Origin: a bacterium
Lineage (GTDB): Bacteria; Spirochaetota; Spirochaetia; JABEVK01
DNA: 26,784 bases
Assembly (NCBI GenBank): GCA_021782055.1
Contig: JAJXVP010000020.1
Coordinates: 1-26,784 of the forward strand
Reading direction: 5' to 3'
The notes under the pieces were generated by a model, which searched no databases, was not told the DNA's origin, and was given only the letters and a program-made list of their open reading frames with translations. Positions 7,493 through 14,853 of this stretch are shown piece after piece. The position numbers and the translations under genes are program-made. How positions within the stretch are numbered: the first letter of the stretch is position 1; every line of letters starts with the position of its first letter.

Positions 7493-7520
7493 ACTTTAGC
7501 ATAAGATGGCTTGTTCACAA
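7493..7520 (-). promoter_or_regulatory. Leaderless-type promoter of rlmG
   Basis: On the minus strand: -35 TTGTGA (7520-7515), 16-bp spacer, -10 TAAAGT (7498-7493), then six bases to the ATG at 7486. Transcription should start at or next to the A of the ATG. The AAGAG just before the ATG is too short a leader to serve as an ordinary ribosome binding site. Confidence 0.65.
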
Positions 7521-7574
7521 TGGGGAAGTTTTGCAAAACCCTGACTTATGATAAAACCAAGCACAGGAGCTGAT

Positions 7575-8744
7575 ATGGAGCCCTTCTTTCTTGATCCGTT
7601 TCCCTCGAATTATGTCCTCAAATCCTTACCTTTAAGGTTCGATGGCGTCGATTTAACCTTGAAAGTGTCACACGCCTTATTTTCTTCGCATCAAATTGAT
7701 GAAGGTACCTTGCTGTTGCTTAAAACTTTGGCCCAAAAGCGGGTCGAGTTTACCGGAAAAGCCTTGGATTGTGGTTGCGGCACGGGTCCGTTAGCTCTGG
7801 CCTTAGCAAAACGCTATGTTGGCTTAAGCGTCGAGGCAAGAGACCGATCGGTTTTGGCTTGCTCGTTTACCGCCGAGAATGCCCGGGTCAATCGTGTGGC
7901 CGTTGCGGTCAAACCTGCACTTTTAGGTGACGCTGAGGAACGCTCCTTTGATCTTGTTGTCGCTAATATTCCGGCTAAAGCGGGCCCTCCGGTGTTGCGC
8001 TGGTGGTGGAAGCGCCTCTTTGCCTCGGTAGACCCTGAGGGGTTGGTGGCTGTCGTCGTCGTAGCCCCCCTGGCCGAGGCAACCTTACACGATGCCCAAG
8101 ATGCGGGGTGGGTACTAGAGCTACAAGAAAAAACTCCCCGGTACGCGGTTTTTCACTTTAGACGACCTGTGGGTGCCGCACCACAAGACGACCCTTCGGC
8201 CTACCAGCGGTGCCAGCAAACCTTAACCGATGGAAGACGGATGACCACGTTTTGGGGTTTACCAAACTTCGACAGCCTCGACTATCCGCTTCAAACTCAG
8301 GCTCGTGTGCTAGAAAACTTTACCAGACAAAAGTCTGACCGGGTTCTCGTTTGGGAACCGGGGCAAGGACACTCAGCTCTGATGCTGAAAGAGGCTGCTT
8401 GGTCCGAAAGCCCCCTGACCGTGGCAGGAACTGACCTGTTGGCGTTGCGTGCCTCCCAACAGAACGTCCCCTGCCCAGCCCTTCTGGTAGCGGATTTTGC
8501 TCTGCTGAGCGGTCACCTCCCTCCCCAAGATTTAATCGTCATGAATTGGCAGTCAACTCCGCGAGTGCCCTGGATTTCTTCGGTTCAAAAGACGCTAAAA
8601 ACTCTCCTGGTGCCTCGGGGTAGAGTGGTCTTATCGGGGACTTCGACGGACATGGCACGGTTTCTTGATCAGCATCGCGGCTTTCGGCTTTTAGATGAGG
8701 CGCGATGGCGAGGTTTTCGCTCTCTGGTGCTAGAAAATCAGTAA
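7575..8744 (+). CDS. MTS/RsmC-like SAM-dependent methyltransferase with a second, degenerate domain
   Basis: A 389-residue protein. ATG 7575 is chosen because AGGAG lies five bases upstream; the frame from 7548 has none. A TATGAT -10 lies at 7547-7552. The N-terminal domain (about 10-195) has the MTS-family entry RFDGVDLTLKVSHALFSSHQIDEGT, the SAM motif DCGCGTGPLALALA (65-78), and NIPAKAG (131-137) where NPP[FY] is usual. The C-terminal half (about 205-389) reads like a second Rossmann methyltransferase fold (VLVWEPGQGHSALML, GTDLLALRASQQN, DLIVMNWQS) but lacks the acidic Gly-rich SAM motif. In RsmC and RlmG the degenerate domain comes first and the active one last; here the order is reversed. 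The likely target is rRNA or another RNA; the specific base is unknown. It is divergent from rlmG. Confidence 0.8.
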   Translation: MEPFFLDPFPSNYVLKSLPLRFDGVDLTLKVSHALFSSHQIDEGTLLLLKTLAQKRVEFTGKALDCGCGTGPLALALAKRYVGLSVEARDRSVLACSFTAENARVNRVAVAVKPALLGDAEERSFDLVVANIPAKAGPPVLRWWWKRLFASVDPEGLVAVVVVAPLAEATLHDAQDAGWVLELQEKTPRYAVFHFRRPVGAAPQDDPSAYQRCQQTLTDGRRMTTFWGLPNFDSLDYPLQTQARVLENFTRQKSDRVLVWEPGQGHSALMLKEAAWSESPLTVAGTDLLALRASQQNVPCPALLVADFALLSGHLPPQDLIVMNWQSTPRVPWISSVQKTLKTLLVPRGRVVLSGTSTDMARFLDQHRGFRLLDEARWRGFRSLVLENQ

Positions 8745-8746
8745 TG

Positions 8747-8778
8747 AAAGGGCAAAAATTATTCTCTTACCGCCCTTT
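8747..8778 (+). terminator. Inverted repeat after the MTS methyltransferase gene, weak terminator candidate
   Basis: AAAGGGC (8747-8753) and GCCCTTT (8772-8778) form a perfect 7-bp stem with an 18-base loop, starting three bases after the stop codon. No U-run follows, so intrinsic termination is doubtful. Confidence 0.25.
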
Positions 8779-8803
8779 GAGAACTCTTAACGGTGTGCAG
8801 GAC

Positions 8804-8833
8804 TTGCCGGTTGGTGAGTTTTTGTGTCATAAT
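8804..8833 (+). promoter_or_regulatory. Promoter of the Rrf2 regulator gene
   Basis: -35 TTGCCG (8804-8809), 18-bp spacer, -10 CATAAT (8828-8833). This predicts a start near 8840 and a leader of about 25 bases before ATG 8865, which carries a GGAGAG Shine-Dalgarno. Confidence 0.55.
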
Positions 8834-8839
8834 TCAGCT

Positions 8840-8850
8840 AGGTTTAACCT
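8840..8850. promoter_or_regulatory. Small palindrome at the predicted start site, possible Rrf2 autoregulatory site
   Basis: AGGTTTAACCT is a perfect palindrome (AGGTT-T-AACCT), flanked outside by TTCAG and GAA. It sits at the expected transcription start of the Rrf2 gene, where autorepression is common in this family. No second copy was noticed in the window. Confidence 0.35.
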
Positions 8851-8864
8851 GAACGGAGAGTATT

Positions 8865-9323
8865 ATGCGAATTACAACCAAGGGCCGGTATGCTTTAAAG
8901 GCCATTTTATTTCTCGCCGTGAATGCTCAGGGAAGCCCCATCTCCATCAAAGATATTGCGAGTGCTGAAAAGGTTTCTCCAGAATTTCTTGAACAGCTTT
9001 TCTTTAAACTGAAAAAAGCCGGCATTATCACCTCGGTACGAGGGCCAGGAGGCGGGTTTTCCTTGAACCGTCCGTTAGAGGAAGTTACAGTCAAAGAAAT
9101 CTTTGATGCTGTGGGCGAGGGGCTAGATCTAACCCCCTGTACGTCGTGCTCGGATAATGTTCCTGTATGTACCGAGGCCGATGAATGTCTGACCTACGAT
9201 GTCTGGAAAGCTGCTGCAGACCAAATTCAAGGATATTTTTCAAGCCTGACGTTACGAATGATCCTCGAAGGCAAGGCCAGGCAATTCTGGGATCCAACTT
9301 CTAAAGACACCGTTTCCGCTTAA
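8865..9323 (+). CDS. Rrf2-family transcriptional regulator with a four-Cys cluster
   Basis: A 152-residue protein of normal Rrf2 length. The N-terminal winged HTH (residues 1-70) shows the family start MRITTKGRYALKAILFLA, then ISIKDIASAEKVSPEFLEQLFFKLKKAGIITSVRGPGGGF. The cluster region has cysteines at 92, 95, 102 and 108, followed by LTYDVW. In IscR the arrangement is C92-x5-C98-x5-C104-LTH; here the His ligand position is Tyr and an extra Cys is present. This suggests an Fe-S cluster with all-Cys ligation, or partial ligation as in NsrR. Sensing could be iron-sulfur status, NO or cysteine. The metallophosphoesterase gene starts nine bases after its stop, so the two are probably cotranscribed. 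cysE lies convergently beyond, and Rrf2 members such as CymR control cysteine synthesis, but no shared site was found to support that here. Confidence 0.92.
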   Translation: MRITTKGRYALKAILFLAVNAQGSPISIKDIASAEKVSPEFLEQLFFKLKKAGIITSVRGPGGGFSLNRPLEEVTVKEIFDAVGEGLDLTPCTSCSDNVPVCTEADECLTYDVWKAAADQIQGYFSSLTLRMILEGKARQFWDPTSKDTVSA

Positions 9324-9332
9324 CCGTCTTCT

Positions 9333-10532
9333 GTGCAAGAGCTCCTGGCCTCCACAAGGCTTAACCCCGTTTTGGCTCTGTGTTTAGCGTCTGTAGCGTT
9401 AGTGGCTGTGGTTTGGTCTGTTTTGTGGCTTTACCTGTTGCCCGGAGGACGAGGACTGTGGCGTTGGGGACCGCGAGGTTGGCGTGTCCCGATGGCTCTT
9501 GCCGGCCTTCTTCCCCCTACGTTAGCATTCTTGGCGTTGATTCCCTTAGGCCAAGCGGTGCAACGGGGGTTGAGTTTTGCCGGAGCAGCCTTAGGGCTTT
9601 TCGCTGGGCTCTCTTTGGGCTTTTCTGCCTGGAAACGTCATCAAAGCATAAAAACGTTCACCCCTCCTTTAGGTCCTCACTTACTTAACCTTCAAAAAGG
9701 TCTACAGGTTCAGGGGGCTTGGCGACTGATGTTTACCTCAGACCCCCACTTTGACGCCCCTAACTCTGATACAGGTGCTTCATTGGCCCTTTTAAGACGC
9801 GCGACAAAAATTCCGGTACAGGCTCTGGTTATGTTGGGGGATTTTGTTGAGCGAGGTATCGCCGGCTGGAGCCTTACCCTAAAAATTCTTCGTGAGGGTT
9901 TAGGAACACAGGTGCCTCTCGTGCCACTTTTGGGGAACCATGATGCGCTTTTTGGAGGTCACAAGCTCTTTTTGAAAGCTTTTCCCCAAAAGTTAACAAG
10001 TTCTGGCTCGCCTTGGTTTTACACCTGGGATGTCGTGAGTGCCGAAGCGGTGAGCGTACGCTTTTTTGTCTTGCATCTGTTATGGGGTACCGAGACCTTC
10101 GACGAAGCTCAGCGGCAATGGTTGGAACGCGCACTAGCCGAAACTCCGTCGGGTTGGATGAAAGTGGCGCTCTCCCATTGTTTTTTTGCCAGTTCTGGGT
10201 GGACTGACAGTCGAGGACGACCTTGGTTTGATCACCCTGAAACCTTGGTAGAGGTTGCGCCGTTGTTAGAGGCAGGAGGCGTTAGCTTGGTCATTTCTGG
10301 CCATCAACATCAGTTGGAAGATCTGTCCTATCGAGGGCTAAGGTATGCCGTTGTAGGGGGTTGCGGTGCCATTGCGCCCCCTGTAACCAACGAATCACCC
10401 GCTTCGTTATGGCGGGCCACACGAAATAAAGGTTCTCTAGTCTTAGCCGGCGATGCACAAGGCTTGGAACTCATTTTTGAGGATGAATGGGGTAAGGAAC
10501 TTCATCGGGCCCAGCTCAGCCCGAAAGCCTAA
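9333..10532 (+). CDS. Membrane-anchored metallophosphoesterase
   Basis: A 399-residue protein starting at GTG 9333, without a strong Shine-Dalgarno, nine bases after the Rrf2 stop, so translation may be coupled. Three hydrophobic helices lie at about 12-36, 53-73 and 82-100. The calcineurin-like catalytic domain starts near residue 130. Metal ligands are complete: SDPHFD (D137, H139), GDFVERG (D170), GNHD (N202, H203), SHC (H282) and GHQHQ (H324, H326). GD-x2-E-R replaces the commoner GDxxDR. Layout resembles YaeI/YkuE-type membrane-associated phosphoesterases, some of which act on UDP-diacylglucosamine or other lipid-linked substrates. Whether this domain faces the cytoplasm or exterior cannot be told, since an odd number of helices is only an estimate. 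Substrate unknown. Confidence 0.88.
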   Translation: MQELLASTRLNPVLALCLASVALVAVVWSVLWLYLLPGGRGLWRWGPRGWRVPMALAGLLPPTLAFLALIPLGQAVQRGLSFAGAALGLFAGLSLGFSAWKRHQSIKTFTPPLGPHLLNLQKGLQVQGAWRLMFTSDPHFDAPNSDTGASLALLRRATKIPVQALVMLGDFVERGIAGWSLTLKILREGLGTQVPLVPLLGNHDALFGGHKLFLKAFPQKLTSSGSPWFYTWDVVSAEAVSVRFFVLHLLWGTETFDEAQRQWLERALAETPSGWMKVALSHCFFASSGWTDSRGRPWFDHPETLVEVAPLLEAGGVSLVISGHQHQLEDLSYRGLRYAVVGGCGAIAPPVTNESPASLWRATRNKGSLVLAGDAQGLELIFEDEWGKELHRAQLSPKA

Positions 10533-10544
10533 AGTCCCTAAGCC

Positions 10545-11468
10545 CTATATTTGATAGTCAATAATGAGGGCGTCACGGGGCATAATCATTGGCTCTTGAG
10601 GACGATTTTGAATGATCGAGTAGGGTGGTACCGAGGCTGTGATCCAGCAGTTACCCCCCACCGTCGAATGTTTGCCAATTACGGTTTCTCCACCCAAAAT
10701 CGTCGCCCCAGCGTAGATCGTCACACGGTCTTCGATGGTCGGGTGACGTTTCTTAGCCTGTTCGTTTTTGCGCACCGACAAGGCGCCCAGGGTAACTCCT
10801 TGGTAGAGTTTTACTTCATCGCCAATAACACAGGTTTCTCCGATAACGATCCCTGTACCATGGTCAATATAGAACCGTCGACCGATTTGGGCTCCTGGGT
10901 GGATATCAATACCGGTCTTTCGGTGGATAATTTCGCTCATCATGCGGGGAATTAACGGAACCTGCGCTTCATATAAAAGGTGGGCTAGGCGGTAAACCAA
11001 AATTGCTTCTACCCCAGGGTAGGCTAGGATAACTTCGGCTGCTGACTGAGCTGCCGGGTCACCATCAAGAATAGCCTGAACGTCCTCTTGAATTTGCCTA
11101 CGGATGTGCGGTATGGCCTTGAGTAAATCAAAAGCAACGGTACGAGCCTGCTCTTGCACCTCGGCACCCAAAGGATGTGAGGATTCTTTACAACGCGAAT
11201 ACCATAGTGCTCGTTGAATTTCTCGCATCAGGCCTTTGGCGGCACGAAAGAGGTGTTCTGCCGTTGCATACGGCAGCGTGGCCTCATCCACCACCTGCAA
11301 AGTCTTATAGAAGCCAGGAAAAACGAGGCTTTTAAGGTCTGAGAGGAGGTTGTCGACCGATTCCATCGAGGGGAGCCGCGTTTCATCGACGTGGTTGATA
11401 CCCCCTACCTGATGATAGGAGTCTAAGAGAGCTTGAACAATGTCGTGAACAGGTTCGGGGAACGTCAT
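10545..11468 (-). CDS. cysE: Serine O-acetyltransferase
   Basis: A 307-residue protein, the long (EpsC-type) form of serine acetyltransferase. It transfers acetyl from acetyl-CoA to L-serine, making O-acetylserine for cysteine synthesis in the cytoplasm. The helical N-domain (1-180) precedes a left-handed beta-helix of hexapeptide repeats (about 185-285: GIDIHPGAQIG, GTGIVIGETCVIG, VTIYAGATILGG, VIGKHSTVGG). The catalytic His region IHPGAQIGRRFYIDHGTGIVIG is intact (H190, H203), and an Asp for the dyad is likely in DGDPAA (near 137). The C-terminus ends in DYQI: a C-terminal Ile fits the tail that docks into O-acetylserine sulfhydrylase in the cysteine synthase complex. No cysK is in the window. 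A consensus promoter abuts the ATG (leaderless type). It converges on the metallophosphoesterase with 12 bp between stops. Confidence 0.96.
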   Translation of the reverse strand: MTFPEPVHDIVQALLDSYHQVGGINHVDETRLPSMESVDNLLSDLKSLVFPGFYKTLQVVDEATLPYATAEHLFRAAKGLMREIQRALWYSRCKESSHPLGAEVQEQARTVAFDLLKAIPHIRRQIQEDVQAILDGDPAAQSAAEVILAYPGVEAILVYRLAHLLYEAQVPLIPRMMSEIIHRKTGIDIHPGAQIGRRFYIDHGTGIVIGETCVIGDEVKLYQGVTLGALSVRKNEQAKKRHPTIEDRVTIYAGATILGGETVIGKHSTVGGNCWITASVPPYSIIQNRPQEPMIMPRDALIIDYQI

Positions 11469-11474
11469 GAGACA

Positions 11475-11503
11475 AAGCTAGACAGGGCTGGACGAGTTGT
11501 CAA
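11475..11503 (-). promoter_or_regulatory. Leaderless-type consensus promoter of cysE
   Basis: On the minus strand: -35 TTGACA (11503-11498, perfect), 17-bp spacer, -10 TAGCTT (11480-11475), then six bases to ATG 11468. It separates cysE from the upstream nth group and predicts an mRNA starting at the ATG. No Shine-Dalgarno is present. Confidence 0.75.
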
Positions 11504-11521
11504 GTCAGCTCAGCGCAAGGC

Positions 11522-11911
11522 TTAGGGATGCCAGCGGGAGCTTGGGTCGTGGGGAAGCGCCCAAGGGGTATCACTAGCCCAAGCTTCAGCAGGAGGGTGT
11601 CGTTTCGCGTCGGCAGGAGCAGGACCAGGATGATCGGCAAGGACAGGGTTCAGCCAGCGGAAGAGCAATTCCCGCCGTTGGGCTCCCTTGCGCCCTTGGT
11701 TAAAAAGCCCTTGCCAAGAGACACCCCACCGTCGTTGAGCTTCGGTATTCAGCCAACGCAACTCCTGCGCCGAAAACTCTTGAGGCTGTGGTTGACTGTC
11801 GATAATTTCACGCGATTTGTGCATTGCATCTTCGAGGAGAGGTATAAGGTGGGGCTCAACGGCAAAAAGCGAAGTGGTTGTTAACAAAAAAAACGCAAAG
11901 CTAAGTTTCAT
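11522..11911 (-). CDS. Small exported protein of unknown function
   Basis: A 129-residue protein not recognised as a known family. It starts with a clear Sec signal peptide (MKLSFAFFLLTTTSLFA, cleavage probably after the Ala at about 17), leaving about 112 mature residues. The mature part is Arg-, Trp-, Gln- and Pro-rich, with PQPQEFSAQELRWLN and RRELLFRWLNPVLADHP, predicted helical in the middle and disordered at the end. It has no cysteines, so it is neither a lipoprotein nor disulfide-bonded. It begins nine bases after the nth stop in the same direction and is probably the last gene of the peptide-binding protein-carD-nth group, since cysE has its own promoter. The opposite-strand frame here lacks any such feature and is rejected. 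Confidence 0.65.
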   Translation of the reverse strand: MKLSFAFFLLTTTSLFAVEPHLIPLLEDAMHKSREIIDSQPQPQEFSAQELRWLNTEAQRRWGVSWQGLFNQGRKGAQRRELLFRWLNPVLADHPGPAPADAKRHPPAEAWASDTPWALPHDPSSRWHP

Positions 11912-11920
11912 GAGCGTTTC

Positions 11921-12577
11921 TTAACGGTGGTGCAGAACCCCGATACGCGGGCAAAGGTCGCTTAGCGGACACAGCTGACAGTGGGGGCTGGCTGGTCCAC
12001 AAATGTTTTGCCCAAACTGAACCAAGAGCTCGTTGACCTCAATCCAAAGTTCCTGAGGTAGAAGCGCTTCTAAGGCCTTTTCGGTTTCTTCGGGTTCATG
12101 AGTCTGCACCCATCCCCAGCGGTTCGCAATACGGTGTACATGGGTATCAACACAGATGGCTTGTACACCAAAAGCGAGGCCAAGAACCAAGTTTGCCGTT
12201 TTGGGACCTACCCCAGGTAAGGCAAGAAGAGCTTCTTTCTCAGAGGGTACTTTTCCCTGATAAGAATCTAAAAGAATCTGAGAAATTTCGCGGATATGTC
12301 CCGCTTTTGTTTTGTAAAAACCGACGGGAAAAATGGTTTGAGCGATTTCTTCTTCGGACAGCGTTAGCATGGCTTGGGGAGTTGCGGCTTTGGCGAAGAG
12401 GGCCTTACTTGCCTTCAACGTTACTTCGTCTTTCGTCCGAAGGGACAACAGCGTAGCAATTAAAATTTGAAAAGGACTTGCCCCCCCGGCATCTAACACA
12501 TTCAGGCTAGGACGATCTTCGTCAAGGGTTTGACGAAGCGTTTTAAACGCCTGCTGCCAGGTCAAAGGGGACGTCAC
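11921..12577 (-). CDS. nth: Endonuclease III, DNA glycosylase/AP lyase
   Basis: A 218-residue protein, near the family norm of 210-220. It removes oxidised pyrimidines from DNA and cleaves the abasic site in base excision repair. The helix-hairpin-helix [13 protein letters not shown] (120-132) carries the catalytic Lys (K126). The catalytic Asp is in [11 protein letters not shown] (D144). The C-terminal 4Fe-4S loop is complete: C193-x6-C200-x2-C203-x5-C209. Translation probably starts at GTG 12577, which overlaps the carD stop as GTGA, giving tight coupling; no independent promoter is seen. Placement behind carD is not something I recognise as a standard arrangement. Confidence 0.96.
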   Translation of the reverse strand: MTSPLTWQQAFKTLRQTLDEDRPSLNVLDAGGASPFQILIATLLSLRTKDEVTLKASKALFAKAATPQAMLTLSEEEIAQTIFPVGFYKTKAGHIREISQILLDSYQGKVPSEKEALLALPGVGPKTANLVLGLAFGVQAICVDTHVHRIANRWGWVQTHEPEETEKALEALLPQELWIEVNELLVQFGQNICGPASPHCQLCPLSDLCPRIGVLHHR

Positions 12578-13182
12578 TCCTCGTACTCTTCTTCTTCCTC
12601 TTCTTCGGGTTCAAATTCTTCTTCAGAATCTTCGCCAAAAGCAGAGGCATGGGCCAACTTGGCCAAGGGTTCAAGTTTTTCGTGGACGAGCTTTTCAACT
12701 TCTGAAACGGCAAGGTCTAGCGAGAACGCCACTTCATCGATAAGCAGTTTCATGGCGCTATCATAAAGCTTTCGTTCCAAAATCGGCAATTCTTTCACTT
12801 TACTGCGGTGATACAGGTTCCGAACCACGAGCGCTATGTCCGTGATATCCCCGTTTTTCAGAAGATCTAAATTCATCTGGTAGCGAAGCTTCCAGTCGGC
12901 GGTCACCGGCTCGTACTCACTCGAAATAATCGCCAAAGCTTCTTGAGCCTTTTCTTGCGGAACAATGCTACGAATACCAATCTCAACCGCCTTGTGCACC
13001 GGAATCATGACAATCATGTCGGTGACAGGCAGGTAGATTTGGTAATACGGGGTGGGTTTACCTTTGAAGACCTTTTCTGTAATCAACTGTATGGTACCTA
13101 CACCTTGCAGAGGGTAAACCACCTTTTGGTCAATCTGAAAAGGGTAGGTTCCGTTGGGAGAAGTATCTTCAGGCATGCCCAT
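12574..13182 (-). CDS. CarD-family transcriptional regulator (CarD_CdnL_TRCF domain)
   Basis: A 202-residue protein. The N-terminal RNA-polymerase-interacting domain (about 12-80) has the family start [20 protein letters not shown], then [26 protein letters not shown]. The helical C-terminal DNA-contacting domain (about 85-175) includes [17 protein letters not shown] and [20 protein letters not shown] very acidic tail ends the protein ([18 protein letters not shown]). CarD/CdnL proteins bind the RNA polymerase beta subunit and stabilise open complexes at many promoters, especially rRNA promoters. The start could be ATG 13182 or ATG 13176; both lie within the end of the upstream binding-protein gene (14-bp overlap), so translation is coupled. 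The acidic tail is longer than I expect for CdnL proteins. Confidence 0.92.
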   Translation of the reverse strand: MGMPEDTSPNGTYPFQIDQKVVYPLQGVGTIQLITEKVFKGKPTPYYQIYLPVTDMIVMIPVHKAVEIGIRSIVPQEKAQEALAIISSEYEPVTADWKLRYQMNLDLLKNGDITDIALVVRNLYHRSKVKELPILERKLYDSAMKLLIDEVAFSLDLAVSEVEKLVHEKLEPLAKLAHASAFGEDSEEEFEPEEEEEEEYEE

Positions 13183-14779
13183 GATAATAGGTCATTTTTG
13201 GCGAAAAGTCAAACCTTACCGCATTCTTCCAGGGTTGCAATGGTTTCCAATAGAGGTTTTTGAAGGGATGGATATCCAAGGGGTTAGGATACCAACCCCC
13301 AACCAGTTCTCGATCGATCAAATTGAACCCAGGCGAGTGGCTGAGGGGGAGGAGTAGCCCGTTATCCAAGAGGTAGCTTTCGGCCTTGGCAAGCATCTTG
13401 TAACGCGCTTCCCCTGTTAAATGAGCGGCTTTACTTAAATAACCGTCATAAACGGGGTCAGCCATCCCAAAGGAGTTCAACGAAGAGTCTTTTTTCCAGA
13501 GCAAAAGAAAGGTGGTAGGGTCCAAATAGTCCCCAACCCAGCTAAAATACCCAACCGTGTGAGGAACTTCGGCGATTTTGTCGTAATACGAGCCCGATAT
13601 CAACTTCTCTTTGACGGTTACTCCCAGCGCGCTCCAAGCTGACTTCAGCAGCCTCATTATCCTTTGGCTTTCTGAACCCTCGGGCAGGGCTAGGGTTACC
13701 GGGGGTAGCCCTTTGCCCAGGGGGTACCCAGCTTGGGCAAGGAGTTTTTTGGCCTCGGCCACATTGGTCTGTGATTTGATCTTGGGTGAGGGATAGCCTT
13801 CAAATTCAGGAATTAGCGTCGTACAGGGCTGAATATAGGGTTTTCTTAGCTCGTCCACGGGAGCGGCAAGCCAGAGGGCCCGGCGAACCAAAGGATTACT
13901 CCAGGGCGAATGGGCAACCCTGAAATACAAAAAGGTTGTTCCAAAGAGGGGAACCGCAGAGATGAGCTTATCGCTCAGGATGGCAGAGCCATCGATGCCA
14001 TCGGCTAGCCAGTCGTAGTACCCGTCCTTAAACTCTTGGGTTACTTTAACGGCATCATCGTTGAAGGTAAAAACTAAATGGGGAATCTTGACATTAGCGC
14101 GGTCCCAGTAGGTGGGATTTTTGATCAAATCCCAACGTTCAGGGGTCCGGGTCAGGACCAAGTAGGGGCCATTAGACGCCGGAAAGCCTTTTCCCGTCGC
14201 TAAAAAATGGGGGTCGAGGGGAACAAACGCATAATGGCACAAAATGGGAAACAATTCGGGCGCAGGTTCATTTAGGCTAAGAACGAGGGTTTGCGGGTCT
14301 TTGGCTTGAATACCCAACTTCGTTCTGTCGGTGAGTTTGCCTTCGCGCCATTCTTTGGCTCCTTTGATCATGTCCAAAAGCGAGGCGTACGGCGCATGGG
14401 TGGCAGGAGACAAAAGGCGTATCCAGGTATCAACGAAGTCTTGAGCGGTGAGGGGTGTTCCGTCCGAGAACTTGAGTCCCGAACGGAGGTGAAAGGTGAC
14501 GGTTTTTCCGTCCGATGAGGTGGTCCAGCTCGAAGCGGCGCCCGGTTCTGGTCTTAGCGAATAAGGATCATAAACGACAAGACCTTCATATAAAGCCGTA
14601 TAGATTTCAGCTTCTATGGTTGTCTGACTTTTTTGTGGGTCAAGACCAACACTAACGGCTCCAAAGTTCACCCGAAATGGATGACCAGGATCATTGGGGT
14701 CCGTGGCTTGAGCCTGTAAGACTCCCGAGTTAAGAAAAACCCCGGTAATCAGTCCCCAAATGAGTGCTATTTTTTTCAC
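13169..14779 (-). CDS. Oligopeptide ABC transporter substrate-binding protein (SBP_bac_5 / OppA type), orphan
   Basis: A 536-residue extracytoplasmic binding protein. A Sec signal peptide (about 1-25, ending GVLQAQA) has no lipobox Cys, so it should be periplasmic rather than lipid-anchored, pointing to a diderm cell. Family blocks include GLDPQKSQTTIEAEIYTALYEGL, PGAASSWTTSSDGKTVTFHLR, LKFSDGTPLTAQDFV, the YWDRANVKIPHLVF region and VRRALWLAAPVDELRK. These fit OppA/DppA-like peptide binding. The start is GTG 14779, with GGGAG nine bases upstream. No permease or ATPase for peptide uptake is in the window, so it either serves a transporter elsewhere or has become a sensor or chaperone. Its 3' end overlaps carD by 14 bp. 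Confidence 0.92.
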   Translation of the reverse strand: MKKIALIWGLITGVFLNSGVLQAQATDPNDPGHPFRVNFGAVSVGLDPQKSQTTIEAEIYTALYEGLVVYDPYSLRPEPGAASSWTTSSDGKTVTFHLRSGLKFSDGTPLTAQDFVDTWIRLLSPATHAPYASLLDMIKGAKEWREGKLTDRTKLGIQAKDPQTLVLSLNEPAPELFPILCHYAFVPLDPHFLATGKGFPASNGPYLVLTRTPERWDLIKNPTYWDRANVKIPHLVFTFNDDAVKVTQEFKDGYYDWLADGIDGSAILSDKLISAVPLFGTTFLYFRVAHSPWSNPLVRRALWLAAPVDELRKPYIQPCTTLIPEFEGYPSPKIKSQTNVAEAKKLLAQAGYPLGKGLPPVTLALPEGSESQRIMRLLKSAWSALGVTVKEKLISGSYYDKIAEVPHTVGYFSWVGDYLDPTTFLLLWKKDSSLNSFGMADPVYDGYLSKAAHLTGEARYKMLAKAESYLLDNGLLLPLSHSPGFNLIDRELVGGWYPNPLDIHPFKNLYWKPLQPWKNAVRFDFSPKMTYYHGHA

Positions 14780-14853
14780 TATACAACTCCCGCCAAGCTT
14801 ACCACAGTAAACTCCTTTGAATGCGTTATGTAACTGAGAATTTTCTTGTTTGT

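Noticed and set aside
8430..8462. CTGTTGG/CCAACAG inverted repeat in the MTS methyltransferase gene
   Set aside because: A 7-bp stem with a 13-base loop within coding sequence is expected by chance in 27 kb.
11528..11884. 118-residue plus-strand open frame opposite the small exported protein
   Set aside because: It has no recognisable domain, signal or Shine-Dalgarno, whereas the minus-strand frame has a clean signal peptide and sits in an operon.
12590..12640. CTTCTTCTTCCTC-type simple sequence
   Set aside because: It encodes the acidic tail of CarD on the minus strand (GAA/GAG codons).
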